In this document: piece by piece, positions 38,712 through 47,553 of the stretch | Position numbering within the stretch: position 1 is the stretch's first letter | Layout of the letters: the number at the start of each line of letters is the position of its first letter | Source of the DNA: SZAS-103 sp038216155 | GTDB taxonomy: Bacteria > Pseudomonadota > Gammaproteobacteria > Xanthomonadales > Xanthomonadaceae | DNA: 64,000 nt | Assembly (NCBI GenBank): GCA_038216155.1 | Contig: JBBQQH010000007.1 | Coordinates: forward strand, 4,801 to 68,800 | Direction of reading: 5' to 3' | Notes under the pieces: generated by a model | What the model was told of the DNA's origin: nothing | The model's database searches: none | What the model saw: the letters and a program-made list of their open reading frames with translations, nothing else | Translations under genes and position numbers: made by a program

Positions 38712-39428
38712 TCAATTCGCGTCAGGCGCATCTGCTGGCGGCAGGAGGTGCTGCATGGTCTCCCACAAATGAAATGCTTGGGGTACTGCGTCACTACAGT
38801 TTCGCGCGCGAACGGCGTAGCGCCCATGCACGCAGGCTTCAAGAATCGACGGCATGCCGTCCGAGCACTGAAAAATTTCCTGAGGCGCATCCCAAAGCTG
38901 CGGATCTCGCCAAGCATCAACGATCGGTTGCAACTGAGATTTCTTGAAAACGATACGACGAATTGGAACAGGTGTGGGCGGCTCGATCGGAGATCGTAAA
39001 CCAGGCTGAGGCAGGGGATACGGAATTGAACTGTTGTAGTCAATTAGGGTCGTGACCTGATCGCCTTCTACCTGGAATTCAACTCGCCATGTTTTTGCAC
39101 CCGTGAAGGACGAATCCGCCAGTAGGGCTACATAGATTTCTTGCTCAGCGCTGACCTCCTCAACGGGGCCCCAACCACCGCAAGTACGGCTCAAAGATTC
39201 GCTACCGAAGGCGTTTGGATAGCGACCCCCATCCTGTGCTACGTAAAACAAGACACTGCGTGATGCATGGCTTGAAATATCCATCGGGATCGCCGGTAGC
39301 CCAATCCAAGGAACCCAAGTTGGCAGTGGCGGTTTGGCGGGCGGCGGAATTTTCCACAGAAACGTGGCCGCGATTCCGGTAGAAAAAACGAAAACGGCGA
39401 CAAGTACGCGAGTCCAGCGAATCATCAT
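38712..39428 (-). CDS. Orphan membrane-anchored hypothetical protein
   Basis: 238 residues: one N-terminal hydrophobic helix (TRVLVAVFVFSTGIAATFLW) and a periplasmic-looking Pro-rich domain (PPPAKPPLPTWVPWIGLP). Repeated cysteines (TCGGWG, QCSDG, ACVHG, NCSDA) could form disulfides. No family recognised. Composition is more AT-rich than neighbours. It lies alone between repeat A copy 2 (its 3' side) and repeat B copy 2 (its 5' side), exactly the arrangement of the orphan gene at 1338-1949, although the proteins are unrelated. ATG at 39428 or the next Met one codon later. Confidence 0.65.
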   Translation of the reverse strand: MMIRWTRVLVAVFVFSTGIAATFLWKIPPPAKPPLPTWVPWIGLPAIPMDISSHASRSVLFYVAQDGGRYPNAFGSESLSRTCGGWGPVEEVSAEQEIYVALLADSSFTGAKTWRVEFQVEGDQVTTLIDYNSSIPYPLPQPGLRSPIEPPTPVPIRRIVFKKSQLQPIVDAWRDPQLWDAPQEIFQCSDGMPSILEACVHGRYAVRARNCSDAVPQAFHLWETMQHLLPPADAPDAN

Positions 39429-40026
39429 TTCGGTCTCGGTAATTCGTGGTTAGGCTGCTGCACGAAGGCTATTGCAACTTGCTAACACTCATTGGATGTA
39501 GCGTGGAGTAACAGAACATTAGGGCGCAAGGGTTGGGCTCGGCGGCACTGATCCTACAGAAGTTTCACCCTGCGCTTTTGGGTTCTGCTTCTGCGCGCAG
39601 GAAGCGCGCTGCTGGTCGGGCCCCTGCGTTGCGGCGCGGGGTGGCGGTGAGCCCGCAGGGTGGCCGACACGATGTCGGCCATCGTTTCGCCGGTGCATGG
39701 ATGCGCCGTCGAAACGACCCGCCGCATCGCGCGAACCTGGAGGACAGGATGTCCGGAAGGCGCATAGCCCGGGGTGTCGTTCTCTTTGGTTACTTTCTCT
39801 TGGACAGGCAAGAGAAAGTGACACGGCCGCGTAGCGGGCGGAACGCTTTTGATCTACCAACTTTCGGGTCTGGCTTTCTAATTCCGGCCATCCTGCCTTT
39901 CACACGGCGGGCCGGCTTCGCCGTTCGCGCCGCTCCTGCGGCGCAGTGGACAAGCAAGAAAGATGAACCCGGCCGCGTAGCGGTCGGAACGCTTTGCTTC
40001 AGATGTTCTGGCAGCTCGCCACGAAT
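39429..40026. other. Gap holding repeat B copy 2
   Basis: 598 bases without a supported gene. 39429-39603 holds nothing recognised; 39604-39851 is repeat B; 39852-39950 is linker rich in small inverted repeats; 39951-40010 repeats the right end of repeat B (TGGACAAGCAAGAAAGATGA then the GGCGGAACGCTTTGC-type end), so this copy has two right ends. Confidence 0.8.
39604..39851 (+). repeat. Interspersed repeat B, copy 2
   Basis: Matches copy 1 (2028-2277) almost base for base across GGGCCCCTGCGTTGCGGCGC, the GGCCGACA-CGA-TGTCGGCC palindrome and CATGGATGCGCCGTCGAAAC, and ends with the GGCCGC...GCGGGCGGAACGC motif. A second, partial right end follows at 39951-40010. Both B copies end next to the 3' end of a minus-strand gene. 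Confidence 0.85.
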
Positions 40027-40320
40027 CTACGCTGCCGCCGCATGCAAGCGTAAGCCGAGTGCGTGCGCCACTTTCAGTACGGTTGCGAAGTCGGGATTGC
40101 GGTCGCCGGACAATGCCTTGTATAAGCTTTCCCGCGACAGGCCTGCGTCGCGGGCGACGCGGGACATGCCTTGCGCGCGGGCGATGTCGCCGAGCGCCTT
40201 GGCGATGAAGGCGGCGTCGCCTTCGCTTTGCTCAATGCAGGCATCCAGGTATTGCGCCATTTCTTCGGCGCTGCGCAGGTGTTCGGCGATGTCGTAGGGT
40301 CGGGTCTTGGTCTTTGCCAT
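40027..40320 (-). CDS. HigA-like addiction-module antidote protein
   Basis: 97 residues. Helix-turn-helix antidote of the putative-addiction-module type: YDIAEHLRSAEEMAQYLDACIEQ, then AFIAKALGDIARAQGMSRVARDAGLSRESLYKALSGDRNPDFATVLKVAHALG. The ATG at 40320 follows the TGA of the toxin reading frame by eight bases, the usual toxin-then-antitoxin order. The antidote normally binds its toxin and represses the promoter. The toxin here carries an in-frame stop, so the antidote may be a remnant kept by chance or for regulation. Confidence 0.88.
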   Translation of the reverse strand: MAKTKTRPYDIAEHLRSAEEMAQYLDACIEQSEGDAAFIAKALGDIARAQGMSRVARDAGLSRESLYKALSGDRNPDFATVLKVAHALGLRLHAAAA

Positions 40321-40328
40321 GTCGTTTC

Positions 40329-40616
40329 TCACAGGTTCTTCGCGAGCATCGATGCGATTCGAATTTCCTTCTGCTGCGACGACTTGTCGCCGCCAGCCAG
40401 AAGTATGATCAATACGCTTCCGCGCTAGGTGTAGTAGACGCGGTAACCAGGGCCGCTATCGATTCGCAGTTCCGCGATGCTGCCTGCGAGTGCCCGATGA
40501 TCTCCGGGATTGCCCATTGCCAATCGCTCGATGCGCGCCTGGATTCGCGCACGTCCAGCCAGGTCCTTCAGCCCATCGATCCAGTCGCGGAAGACCTCGG
40601 TGGATTCAATCCGCAT
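40329..40616 (-). pseudogene. RelE/HigB-like toxin interrupted by an amber codon
   Basis: ATG at 40616 gives MRIESTEVFRDWIDGLKDLAGRARIQARIERLAMGNPG, then LRIDSGPGYRVYYT and a TAG at 40425-40427. Reading on in the same frame gives RGSVLIILLAGGDKSSQQKE and a final TGA at 40329-40331. The continuation contains the C-terminal LLxGGDKSSQ signature of the family, and the total of 95 codons matches full-length toxins. A single-base change (for example CAG to TAG) would explain the stop. The truncated protein lacks the catalytic end and should be inactive unless the amber is suppressed. Confidence 0.85.
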
Positions 40617-40651
40617 GAATGCTGTGTAGCCTGTGGGCTACAAAATGCAAC

Positions 40652-42295
40652 TCACAGGTTCTGGTAATTCGGCCCCGAGCCAGCCTCCGGCGTCACCCAG
40701 TTGATGATCTGGTACGGATCCTTGATGTCGCACGTCTTGCAGTGCACGCAGTTGGCGGCGTTGATTTGCAGGCGCTTGCCGGTGGCGGCTTCGGCGTCAT
40801 CGACGATTTCGTAAACAGCGGCAGGGCAGAAACGCGTGCAGGGATTGTTGTATTCCTCGGCGCATTTTGTGACGCAAATGTTGGGGTCTAGCACGTGCAG
40901 ATGGATCGGCTGGTCTTCGTCGTGTTCGGTTGCGGCGAAATAGACGCCGGCGAGGCGGTCGCGCGGGGGCAGGGTGCGTTGCACGTAGTCGGTTTTTGGC
41001 TCCTCGTGCTGGCCTATGCGATCGAGCGAAGACCAGTCGGGTTTGCCTTTCAATGTCCACGGTGAGAGTCCGCCGGTCACGGTTTCCCAGGCGGCGTTGG
41101 CCATGCCGAACCACAATCCTTTCTTGAATCCGGGCTTGATGTTGCGGACGGTTTTCAACTCCGCCATCGCCGGCGACGCGCGCAGCTTCGCGTCGAATCC
41201 GTTCGATTGCAGAGACTGGGCAGCGTGTTCGGCGGCGAGCATGCCGGAGCGGATCGCCTGATGGACGCCCTTGATCTTCGGCACGTTGAGCAGGCCGGCA
41301 GTGTCGCCGATCAACAGCGCGCCGGGCATTTCGGTTTTCGGCAATGCTTGAAATCCGCCTGTGACGATCGCGCGCGCACCCGCACTGAGGATGGTGCCTT
41401 CCTCCAGCAACGGCTTCACCGATGGATGGTTCTTCCATTGCTGGAAGGCCTCATACGGCCGAAACATCGGATCGTGATAGTCGAGGCCGGCGACAAAGCC
41501 GAGCGCGATGCGATCCTTGTCCAGGTGATAGAGGAAACTACCGCCGTAGGTCTTCGAATCCATCGGCCAGCCTAGTGTGTGCACGATCTTGCCCGGCTCG
41601 GCGATGCCGGGTTTCACTTGCCACAGTTCCTTGATGCCGATCGACCAGCTTTGCGGGCCGCTGTTCGCATCCAGTGCAAACTTCGAAATGAGTTGCTTGG
41701 TCAGACTGCCGCGCGCGCCTTCGGCAAGAACGGTGAGCTTGGCGTGGATGTCGATGCCTTGCGTGTAACCGGGTTTGTGCGAGCCGTCGCGAGCAACACC
41801 CATGTCGCCGATGCGCACGCCGATCACCGAACCATCGCCATCGAACAAGGTTTCCGCTGCGGCAAATCCTGGATAGATTTCCACGCCCAGCGCTTCGGCT
41901 TGCGGCGCCAGCCACGCACACATCGCGCCCAGCGACACGATGAAATTGCCGCGGTTGTGCATCTGCGGCGGGGTCGGCAATTTGCGCCGGCCGGTTTTCG
42001 ACAGCAGCCAGAATTCATCGACTGTCGCCGGCACGCAGATCGGAGGCGGGCTGTCGCGCCAACAGGGCAGCAATTCGTCGAGAGGCTGCGGTTCAATTAC
42101 CGCACCCGAGAGAATGTGCGCGCCGATGGTCGCGCCCTTCTCGATCACGCATACCGACAATTCGGGTTTAAGCTGCTTGAGCCGGATCGCAAACGCAAGC
42201 CCGGCGGGGCCGGCGCCGACCGCGACCACGTCGTACTCCATCACGTCGCGGGCGGGCGCCTCGGGCACATTCTCGTCAGTCATCGGTTGCTCCAT
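40652..42295 (-). CDS. Electron transfer flavoprotein-ubiquinone oxidoreductase
   Basis: 547 residues. Peripheral inner-membrane flavoprotein passing electrons from ETF to ubiquinone. Motifs: FAD dinucleotide fold VVAVGAGPAGLAFAIRLKQL near residue 24, LSGAVIEPQPL, YGGSFLYHLDKD, LIGDTAGLLNVPKIKGVHQAIRSG, and a C-terminal 4Fe-4S domain with CVTKCAEEYNNPCTRFCPA and ANCVHCKTCDIKDP. ATG at 42295 or at the internal Met4. It works with EtfAB, located about 4 kb downstream on the same strand beyond the toxin-antitoxin and orphan-gene inserts. Confidence 0.95.
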   Translation of the reverse strand: MEQPMTDENVPEAPARDVMEYDVVAVGAGPAGLAFAIRLKQLKPELSVCVIEKGATIGAHILSGAVIEPQPLDELLPCWRDSPPPICVPATVDEFWLLSKTGRRKLPTPPQMHNRGNFIVSLGAMCAWLAPQAEALGVEIYPGFAAAETLFDGDGSVIGVRIGDMGVARDGSHKPGYTQGIDIHAKLTVLAEGARGSLTKQLISKFALDANSGPQSWSIGIKELWQVKPGIAEPGKIVHTLGWPMDSKTYGGSFLYHLDKDRIALGFVAGLDYHDPMFRPYEAFQQWKNHPSVKPLLEEGTILSAGARAIVTGGFQALPKTEMPGALLIGDTAGLLNVPKIKGVHQAIRSGMLAAEHAAQSLQSNGFDAKLRASPAMAELKTVRNIKPGFKKGLWFGMANAAWETVTGGLSPWTLKGKPDWSSLDRIGQHEEPKTDYVQRTLPPRDRLAGVYFAATEHDEDQPIHLHVLDPNICVTKCAEEYNNPCTRFCPAAVYEIVDDAEAATGKRLQINAANCVHCKTCDIKDPYQIINWVTPEAGSGPNYQNL

Positions 42296-42451
42296 CGCGA
42301 TCGTTGCAGATGCCTCGAATTATGCCTTGCCATGGTGCGCGGTCGGGTTTGCATGGACAGATCGCGCGTTCTGCAAGCGGTTGCGGATTCGTCAAACCGC
42401 CATCTTTGTGCCGATAATGCAGCCAAGACCGCCATTTCCTACAATTACTGC

Positions 42452-43804
42452 ATGGCAGCCACGATCGAAACCCTGCGCCATTCTCCAATGACCCGCGTGC
42501 TGCACGCGCTGGCGTTGCAGGAGTTCAGCAGCGAAGCGTTGACCCGCGCGTGCCTTGACGCGATCAAGCGGGATCACGGCTTGAATGCGTGGACGTACGT
42601 CGATGGCGACCGCGCGATGAATGCCGCGCGCGCTTCCGATGTGCGGCGTGCATCGGGTCAGGCGCTGGGCCGGCTGGATGGCGTGCCGCTGGCGATCAAG
42701 GACAATTTCGACGTTGCCGGCATGCCGACCACGATCGGCTTGGACTGCCGCGAAGTCACGCCGTGCGCGCGCGATGGGCATGTGATCGATCGCTTGCGTG
42801 GTGCTGGCGCGGTGCTACTGGGCAAGACCAATCTCGACGAGGCGGCGCTCGGCACGATTGGGCGCAATGCGTTTTTCGGTGATGTCGGCAATCCGTTGTA
42901 TCCGGGTCACGCGTCCGGTGGCTCGTCGGCTGGCGCGGCGGCAGCAGTTGCGGCGGGGCATGCGATTGCAGCGATCGGGTCGGACACTTTGGGATCGGTG
43001 CGCATTCCGGCGGCGTTCTGCGGGTTGGTCGGAATGAAGCCCAGTCGCGGCGAATTGTCCTGTCGCGGATTGGCGTCGGCTCTGCGTCGCGCCGACACGC
43101 CGGGCGTCATCACCCGCTGCGTGCAGGATGCCGCGCTGCTGCTGCCGCTGATGGCTGGCTATGATCCGGGCGATGCCAATTCGCGCATGCGGCGCAAACC
43201 TTTGGCGCCACCGGACTGGGCGCCGGGCACATTGCGGGCCGGCGTGATCGGCGACTTGTCGGACTTGGGTGCGGACGCGCGGGTCATTTCCGCATTCAAG
43301 CAGGCAGTTGAACAGGGCGCTGCGGTTTTCGGCGCCACCTTGCCGCTATCGCTGGATCTCGCGCCGCTGGATGTTGCTCGGACCCGGCGCGCCGCGTTGC
43401 TGCTGATGGAAGCCGAGATCCTCGCCGCGCATCACGACGAGCTTGCCGGATGTTCCGAGCGCCTGCGCAACTTGCTTGGCTACGCCCAGCGCAAGACCGC
43501 CGCTGACTATGCGCAGGCCGATCGTTTGCTGGACGCGCATGTGGTGAAGGTGCGGCGGCTATTCGAATCCTTCGACGTGCTGCTGCTGCCGACGGTGCCG
43601 GTGTTGCCGCCTGCGTTGGGTGCGGCCGAGCCATCAAACCTGGCTGACTTCACCGCTCTGGCCAGCCTGGCCGGATGTCCCGCATTGAGCCTTCCGCTGC
43701 CGCAGGGTGCTGGACTGCAACTGGTAGGCGCCCCCGGCAGCGACCTACGCCTGCTGGAACTCGGCGAGATCATGTCGGCATTGATCGACAGCGAAGCGGG
43801 CTGA
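42452..43804 (+). CDS. Amidase signature-family enzyme
   Basis: 450 residues. Ser-cisSer-Lys triad enzyme: catalytic Lys in VPLAIKDNFDVAG, cis-Ser/nucleophile region HASGGSSAGAAAAVAAGHAIAAIGSDTLGSVRIPAAFCGLVGMKP. The usual GTDTGGS is GSDTLGS, with the serines kept. The C-terminus has LLLPTVPVLPP and SLAGCPALSLP. Might be a GatA-like or AtzF-like amidase; the short length and absence of gatB/gatC nearby argue against GatA. ATG at 42452 was chosen, MTRVLHALALQEF at 42488 is an alternative. Divergent from ETF-QO. Confidence 0.88.
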   Translation: MAATIETLRHSPMTRVLHALALQEFSSEALTRACLDAIKRDHGLNAWTYVDGDRAMNAARASDVRRASGQALGRLDGVPLAIKDNFDVAGMPTTIGLDCREVTPCARDGHVIDRLRGAGAVLLGKTNLDEAALGTIGRNAFFGDVGNPLYPGHASGGSSAGAAAAVAAGHAIAAIGSDTLGSVRIPAAFCGLVGMKPSRGELSCRGLASALRRADTPGVITRCVQDAALLLPLMAGYDPGDANSRMRRKPLAPPDWAPGTLRAGVIGDLSDLGADARVISAFKQAVEQGAAVFGATLPLSLDLAPLDVARTRRAALLLMEAEILAAHHDELAGCSERLRNLLGYAQRKTAADYAQADRLLDAHVVKVRRLFESFDVLLLPTVPVLPPALGAAEPSNLADFTALASLAGCPALSLPLPQGAGLQLVGAPGSDLRLLELGEIMSALIDSEAG

Positions 43805-43869
43805 AACACCTTCGTAGATCCGTTGCCTGCGCCACGTCTGGGCGCGATGGACGCGCCGCCAATCCGAAC

Positions 43870-44565
43870 TTACTTGCGCGGCTTGCTCTTTTCGACAGGC
43901 GCAGCAGCACCGCGAAACGCATCCGCGCCCGCGTTCAGCGTCCAGCCGATCATCTCAGGAAGCAGCTTGTTCAACGCGCCATCGAATGCCTGCGCGACTG
44001 CCGGCACGGCGGTGCCCGACGCTGGTTCAACCTGCCTGAAAATACGTGCGGCGACGACGCGCGCACTGGAGTTTTCGATCAATCGTGCGGACAGTTCAAC
44101 GGTGGCTTCCGGGGCGGCGGCGGGGCTGGCGTAGACCGCGTCAAATTCACGGATGTCGAGCAGCAGGGTGTAATCGGCGTGCACCGAATTGGCCTGGCGC
44201 GCCACTGCGATGATTTTGCCTGAATCCTCGAAACCCTCCACCAGCACCGACTGCAGCAGGTCGGGTGCGCGATCGGCCCACGCCGCGCCGGCATAAACCT
44301 GTAGCGTGCCGGGCATTGGGCTGACCACGATGCGCGAGGAATCAGTCAGGCGATCAGCATCCGGACGCGCGATCGACAATTGCCAGCGCACGCTGGGCCA
44401 CGACGGATCGGCGGTCACCTTGACCTGCGGCACGATAATCTGCACCACTTCCTTTTTCGGCAGGATGCCGCACGAGGACAGGCCGCCCAGCACCAGCAGC
44501 GCGGCGGCGCAGGCGAACCCGCGCAGGGACAGCAGCTTGATCGGATTCATGCTCATGGCGCTCAT
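43870..44565 (-). CDS. ABC-type transport auxiliary lipoprotein of the MCE system
   Basis: 231 residues; lipobox at LVLGGLSSC, so lipid-anchored in the outer membrane. The mature domain matches the ABC_trans_aux/PqiC type with WQLSIARPDADRLTDSSRIVVSPMPGTLQVYAGAAWADRAPDLLQSVLVEGFEDSG and SVHADYTLLLDIREFDAVY, and a Pro/Lys C-terminus. Last of a four-gene operon; overlaps the MCE gene stop by ATGA. Such lipoproteins may dock the MCE bridge at the outer membrane. Confidence 0.88.
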   Translation of the reverse strand: MSAMSMNPIKLLSLRGFACAAALLVLGGLSSCGILPKKEVVQIIVPQVKVTADPSWPSVRWQLSIARPDADRLTDSSRIVVSPMPGTLQVYAGAAWADRAPDLLQSVLVEGFEDSGKIIAVARQANSVHADYTLLLDIREFDAVYASPAAAPEATVELSARLIENSSARVVAARIFRQVEPASGTAVPAVAQAFDGALNKLLPEMIGWTLNAGADAFRGAAAPVEKSKPRK

Positions 44566-45503
44566 TTGGGATGGAATTCCTGCGGCACATCGCGGCCCAG
44601 CAGAAACTTTACCGGTTCCTGCTGCAGGCGCGACGTCAGCCGGTCGAGCTGGCGCAACACCTGCCGCAGCTCGGTCAGGGTCGGACCGACCTGCGCCAGG
44701 CCCTGGCTGGCGAAGCTGTTGATCGAGGCTTTGTTGTCCTTGAGCAAAGCATCGGCGCTGGCAGTGAAAGAATCGAGTTGGTTCATCGAGTGGTCGAGCT
44801 TGGCAACCACGCCCGGCAGCTTGTTATTGATCGTGTCAAGCGCGGTCTGCGCGCTGCCCATGGTGTTGTCTAGCTTGTCGCCAGCCTGCTTGGCGCTCTT
44901 GATCAGCGCCGCAAGGTCGGCGCGCTCGCCGGCCAGGCTGTCCGTCAGCGCCTGGATGTTGGCCAGGCTCTTGCTGATGCTGGCGGTGTTCTCGTCGCTG
45001 ATCAAACGGTTGACCCGATACAGCACATCGGTAATCGTGGTGGCGATGTCCTCGGAGGAGTTGAGCAGCTTCTGCAACGCCGATTCCTCGGCCACGATCA
45101 CCGGCACATGATCGCGGTCGGTCTGCACCAGTGCCGGGCTGCCCGGCGTGCCGCCACTGAGTTGCACGAATGCCACGCCGCTGAGCAGCGAGCTGCCAAG
45201 CTTGGCCTTGGTGTCGACCTTCATCGGCGCATCGGCCTGCACCTGAATGCGTGCGATCACCTGGCGCGGATCGTCCTTGGCCAAGTCCAGATCGCGCACT
45301 GTGCCGACGGTGATGCCGTTGTATTGCACCAGGCCGCCGACCGACAGACCGGTAACCGCTTCCTTGAACACTACGTCGTATTCGTGGAACGAGCGTGCGG
45401 AGGCAAACTTAGCCGCCCACAGCACGAACAGCAACAGCGCGGCCACCACACCAATGGTGAACAGGCCGATGAGTACGTGATTGGCTTTCGTTTCCACGAT
45501 CAA
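44562..45503 (-). CDS. MlaD/MCE-domain lipid-transport protein
   Basis: 313 residues: one N-terminal TM helix (HVLIGLFTIGVVAALLLFVLWA) and one MCE domain (FKEAVTGLSVGGLVQYNGITVGTVRDLDL, SSLLSGVAFVQLSGG), then a long helical tail with GSAQTALDTINNKLPGVV and TELRQVLRQLDRL that would form a channel needle. MCE hexamers conduct phospholipids across the periplasm. ATGA couplings on both sides place it in mlaE-mlaF-MCE-lipoprotein order. The tail is longer than in MlaD, closer to PqiB/YebT-like proteins in idea but with one MCE domain. Confidence 0.92.
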   Translation of the reverse strand: MIVETKANHVLIGLFTIGVVAALLLFVLWAAKFASARSFHEYDVVFKEAVTGLSVGGLVQYNGITVGTVRDLDLAKDDPRQVIARIQVQADAPMKVDTKAKLGSSLLSGVAFVQLSGGTPGSPALVQTDRDHVPVIVAEESALQKLLNSSEDIATTITDVLYRVNRLISDENTASISKSLANIQALTDSLAGERADLAALIKSAKQAGDKLDNTMGSAQTALDTINNKLPGVVAKLDHSMNQLDSFTASADALLKDNKASINSFASQGLAQVGPTLTELRQVLRQLDRLTSRLQQEPVKFLLGRDVPQEFHPK

Positions 45504-46408
45504 CTCTCCTGAGCCGCCGGCTGCGCCGGGGCGTTGCTGTTTTCTTTGGTGTCGCGGGAATCATGTGCCGCTGCCAGGGCCGCCTGCGCGGCGCGTCCGC
45601 GCGGGCCGTGAAAATACTCGTGCACCCACGGCTGATCGAATTTCTCGACTTCGCTGATCGGCGCGGTGATCACGACTTTCTTGTCGGCTAGCACTGCCAC
45701 CCGATTGCAGATGGCGTACAGCGTATCCAGATCGTGGGTGATCAGGAACACAGTGAAACCCAGCGCTTTTTGCAGGGTCTGGATCAAATCATCGAATGCA
45801 GCCGCGCCGATTGGATCCAGACCGGCGGTGGGTTCATCCAGAAACAGCAGTTCCGGATCCAATGCCAGTGCGCGCGCGAGGCCGGCGCGCTTGCGCATGC
45901 CGCCCGAAAGTTGCGCAGGGAATTTATCGGCGGCATCGTCGGGCAAGCCGGCCAGGCGGATCTTCAGTCGCACAAGATTGTCGCGCAGCGGCCCGTCGAT
46001 TTCGGTGTGGTGCTCCTTTAGCGGCAGCGCCACGTTTTCAGCGACCGTGAGTGATGAGAACAGTGCACCATCCTGAAACAATACGCCGCTGTGGTGTTCA
46101 ATGCGCTCGCGATCGGCTGGATCGTCGGACATCGCGTCGGCGCCGAGCACGGTGATGCTGCCGGCTTGCGGATGATTCAGGCCCAGGATGCTGCGCATCA
46201 GCACCGATTTGCCGGTGCCCGAGCCACCGACCACGCCGAGAATCTCGCCACGGCGCACGTCGAGGTCAAGCCCGTCGTGCACGAGTTGTTCGCCAAATCG
46301 ATTGACCAACCCGCGCACGCGGATCGCGATCTTGGAGTCGTCCTTGCCGATGTTCGCGGTCGCCTCGTTCGGCTTGGCGTCGTTCGCGTCGAGCGCTGGC
46401 TGGTTCAC
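45500..46408 (-). CDS. MCE-system ABC transporter ATPase (MlaF-like)
   Basis: 302 residues. GTG at 46408 overlaps the permease stop (GTGA) with AGGAG ten bases before, so it was chosen over a longer frame. Walker A GGSGTGKSVL near residue 66, signature LSGGMRKRAGLARAL, Walker B LFLDEPTAGLDP and H-loop FLITHDLD are all intact. Energises MCE-dependent lipid movement with the permease upstream. Confidence 0.93.
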   Translation of the reverse strand: MNQPALDANDAKPNEATANIGKDDSKIAIRVRGLVNRFGEQLVHDGLDLDVRRGEILGVVGGSGTGKSVLMRSILGLNHPQAGSITVLGADAMSDDPADRERIEHHSGVLFQDGALFSSLTVAENVALPLKEHHTEIDGPLRDNLVRLKIRLAGLPDDAADKFPAQLSGGMRKRAGLARALALDPELLFLDEPTAGLDPIGAAAFDDLIQTLQKALGFTVFLITHDLDTLYAICNRVAVLADKKVVITAPISEVEKFDQPWVHEYFHGPRGRAAQAALAAAHDSRDTKENSNAPAQPAAQES

Positions 46409-47514
46409 CAGTTGATCTCCTGGAAGAAGATCGCTGCGATCGCGTCCAGCAAGATCACCAGCGAGATGCATTGCACCACCGACGACGTGGTGCGCTCCCC
46501 GACCGACTGCGCCGTACCCTGCGTCTGAAAGCCCTCAAGGCAGCCGATCAAAGCAATGATCACCGCGAACATCGGGGCCTTGGTGATGCCGACCCAGAAG
46601 TGTCGGATCTCGATGGTGTCGTTGAGACGGCCGAAGAATTGCTCGTATGAGATGCCGAGTGTCAGGTCGCTGACCACCGCGCCGCCCAGGATTCCGGCGC
46701 AAGTGGCAATGAAGGACAGCAGCGGCAGCATGATCACCAGCGCCAGCAATCGCGGAATCACCAGCAGTTCGATTGGGTCTAGCCCCAACGTGCGGATTGC
46801 ATCGATCTCTTCGCGCGATTGCATCGCACCGATCTGTGCGGTGAATGCGCTGGCGGTGCGGCCGGCAAGGATGATCGCGGTCAGCAGCACGCCGAATTCG
46901 CGCAGGAACGCGTAGCTGACCATTTCCACCACGTACACCTCGGCGCCGAAGTCGCGCAGGATGTTGGCGGCCAGAAATGCCAGCACGGCGCCGACCAGGA
47001 ATGAGAGCAACGCCACCAGCGGCATCGCATCGACGCCCACGGCTTCCATGTGGAATACGGTCGGGGTGATGCGCAAGCGCGCTGGGCGCGTGACCACTTT
47101 CAGCAGCGTGGTCAGGGTCAGGCCCATGAAGCCGATCAGGGCGATGATTTCCTTGAAGCTGTCCTGCACCGAAAAACCGAGGCGGCCGATCGCGCGCACG
47201 AAGCCCAGTTCCTTGCGCTTGTGCGGCGGCGGCGTGGCGTTGACCTCGTCGATGTAATCCATCAGCGGCTGGTGCGCCGCGCTCAGGTGCAACGCGGAAC
47301 GGTCCAGCTTCAGCGCTTGCAGCAGACGATTGAGAAATAGCGCTCCGGCCGAATCCAGTCGCCCAAGCGCAGTGGCATCCACCTCGCGCGCCTGCGGTCG
47401 CTTGCTAGCCATCAACTCCTCGATGGCGGAGGCATTGGCGAGAATCCACGCGCCGCCGAGCCTGAGCGTGTCCGGCTTGTCGCCTGCGGCCTGGATCGTG
47501 GGTGCATCGCTCAT
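46405..47514 (-). CDS. MCE-system permease with N-terminal STAS domain (MlaE/MlaB fusion)
   Basis: 369 residues. Residues 1-100 look like a STAS (MlaB-like) domain (LRLGGAWILANASAIEELM, VDATALGRLDSAGALFLNRLLQAL). From about 120 follows MlaE: a hydrophobic core with PLVALLSFLVGAVLAFLAA, LREFGVLLTAIILAGRTASAFTAQIGAMQSREEIDAIRTLGLDPIELLVIPRLLA and GRLNDTIEIRHFWVGITKAP. First gene of the operon. Fusion of the STAS domain to the permease occurs in several proteobacterial groups. Confidence 0.93.
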   Translation of the reverse strand: MSDAPTIQAAGDKPDTLRLGGAWILANASAIEELMASKRPQAREVDATALGRLDSAGALFLNRLLQALKLDRSALHLSAAHQPLMDYIDEVNATPPPHKRKELGFVRAIGRLGFSVQDSFKEIIALIGFMGLTLTTLLKVVTRPARLRITPTVFHMEAVGVDAMPLVALLSFLVGAVLAFLAANILRDFGAEVYVVEMVSYAFLREFGVLLTAIILAGRTASAFTAQIGAMQSREEIDAIRTLGLDPIELLVIPRLLALVIMLPLLSFIATCAGILGGAVVSDLTLGISYEQFFGRLNDTIEIRHFWVGITKAPMFAVIIALIGCLEGFQTQGTAQSVGERTTSSVVQCISLVILLDAIAAIFFQEINW

Positions 47515-47553
47515 GCGGTAGGCGATCTCATGGGTTGTGGTCGGTGCGAAAAC

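Noticed and set aside
38184..38999. Plus-strand frame of about 270 codons through repeat A copy 2
   Set aside because: It is built from REP units and repeat A; the matching frame in copy 1 is shorter and differently connected, so it is not a conserved protein.
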